Below, one piece after another: positions 6,509 through 7,243 of a stretch of 7,243 bases of DNA. The stretch comes from an uncultured Treponema sp. (GTDB lineage Bacteria > Spirochaetota > Spirochaetia > Treponematales > Treponemataceae). A model generated the notes under the pieces. It was not told the DNA's origin. It worked only from the letters and a program-made list of their open reading frames with translations, and ran no database searches. The stretch is taken from assembly GCA_937885475.1 (NCBI GenBank), contig CAKZZR010000003.1, positions 1 to 7,243 of the forward strand, read 5' to 3'. The number at the start of each line of letters is the position of its first letter. Position 1 is the stretch's first letter. A program made the position numbers and the translations under genes.

Positions 6509-7243
6509 ATGACTGCCATTGATTCCGGAGAGATTACTCAAAAAACCTTGATTGCAAAAAGCATGGACGAGGCAAAGCATAAGCTCTATGCCCTGTATAA
6601 TTCTGACTATGAGATTACGAACAAGCGTTTTATCATGAAGGGAGGATTCCTGGGGCTTGGACAGCATGAATGTATAGAGGTAACCTACCGCGAGCGCAAG
6701 CGACCACAGGGAATTTCTGCTGGAATGGACGATTACGATGCCTTCAATAAGAATCGGAATGACATGCTTAAGACGCTTCAGGGTTCTTCTGCAGGAAATC
6801 TTGTCTCTCAGGTGCAGATGAATGAGCTTTTCAAAAAGATGGATGCGCTTTCCTCAAAGACGGATGTGCTGTCTGCAAAAATTGACTCTCAGCCGGCACC
6901 AGTTGCTTCTTCAGACGTGCATCCGAACATAGAGCGCGTGGAGGAGCTGCTTTCTCAGAACGAATTCACCCACTCGTACATACGAAAAATCACCTCCCGC
7001 ATAAAGGCTACGTTCTCGCTTGACCAGCTTGAGGATTTTGCCCGCGTGCAGCGTCAGGTGGTGGACTGGATTGGCGAGTCCATATCCATAGCGCAGAAGC
7101 CGCTGGCTCATGTTCCACGCACTGTAATTATCGTGGGACCCACCGGCGTTGGAAAAACCACGACGCTGGTAAAAATTGCCGCGCAGAATCTTATAGAGCG
7201 CCGCGACAAGGGCGTCAAGCTCCGCCTGCATTTTATAACGACG
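6509..7243 (+). CDS. flhF: Flagellar placement GTPase FlhF, N-terminal part (3' end outside window)
   Basis: FlhF is an SRP-type GTPase, related to Ffh and FtsY, that recruits early motor parts to the right cell site and works with FlhG. The frame is open from ATG 6509 to the window end, 245 residues of an expected 400-450. Residues 1-61 are the FlhF-type B domain, with a YEITNKRFIMKGGFLGLGQ segment and an ECIEVTY strand. Residues 62-137 are a polar linker; about 101-126 has heptad-like spacing of hydrophobic residues and may be a short coiled coil. Residues 141-200 are helical and match the N domain. The G domain begins near 204, and the P-loop GPTGVGKT is at 210-217 (bases 7136-7159). The last residues, HFITT, correspond to the strand that leads to the DTYRIGA motif in relatives, so the remaining G motifs lie just outside. 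The gene starts 4 bases after the flhA stop. Confidence 0.95.
   Translation, partial: MTAIDSGEITQKTLIAKSMDEAKHKLYALYNSDYEITNKRFIMKGGFLGLGQHECIEVTYRERKRPQGISAGMDDYDAFNKNRNDMLKTLQGSSAGNLVSQVQMNELFKKMDALSSKTDVLSAKIDSQPAPVASSDVHPNIERVEELLSQNEFTHSYIRKITSRIKATFSLDQLEDFARVQRQVVDWIGESISIAQKPLAHVPRTVIIVGPTGVGKTTTLVKIAAQNLIERRDKGVKLRLHFITT

Noticed and set aside
1..7243. Any mobile element, defence system, CRISPR array, RNA gene or unknown cassette
   Set aside because: Nearly every base is used by recognisable flagellar genes in the order known for treponemes. No inverted terminal repeats, transposase, direct-repeat array or tRNA-like fold was seen on either strand.

Overview
The window is a single-direction stretch of a large flagellar operon. 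All eight genes are on the + strand, packed with at most 33 bases between them: 3' end of fliN/fliY, fliO (called fliZ in treponemes), fliP, fliQ, fliR, flhB, flhA and the 5' part of flhF. This gene order matches the long motility (fla) operon of spirochetes, especially Treponema (fliM-fliY-fliZ-fliP-fliQ-fliR-flhB-flhA-flhF in T. pallidum). The protein sequences fit that assignment. Base composition looks close to half GC, which suits several Treponema species, but I cannot name a species from the sequence alone.

Layout. Bases 2-619 hold the C-terminal part of a FliN/FliY motor switch (C-ring) protein: a Met/Gln/Gly/Pro-rich linker built of four tandem units of about 16 residues, then a clean SpoA/FliN domain. 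Bases 653-4338 encode the small membrane components of the flagellar type III export gate: FliO (assembly scaffold), FliP, FliQ and FliR (export pore) and FlhB (substrate-specificity switch with an intact NPTH self-cleavage site). Bases 4366-6504 encode FlhA, the large gate protein with a cytoplasmic substrate/chaperone-docking domain. Bases 6509-7243 encode the first 245 residues of FlhF, an SRP-family GTPase that sets flagellar placement; the window ends just after its Walker A motif.

How the genes work together. FliP, FliQ, FliR and FlhB form the export core in the inner membrane, FliO helps FliP assemble, and FlhA forms the ring around the gate through which rod, hook and filament subunits leave. 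FliN/FliY sits in the C-ring beneath it, both as part of the rotation switch and as a docking place for the export ATPase complex. FlhF sets where and how many motors are built. In spirochetes the product is a periplasmic flagellum.

Expression. fliQ/fliR overlap by 1 base (TGATG) and fliR/flhB by 4 bases (GTGA), and the remaining gaps are 2-33 bases, so the genes are probably co-transcribed and partly translationally coupled. I see no convincing promoter, terminator, RNA gene, mobile element or CRISPR array, and no gene-free stretch longer than 33 bases. Reading both strands, I found no unknown system here. The most noteworthy local feature is the young-looking in-frame tandem repeat in the FliN/FliY linker.
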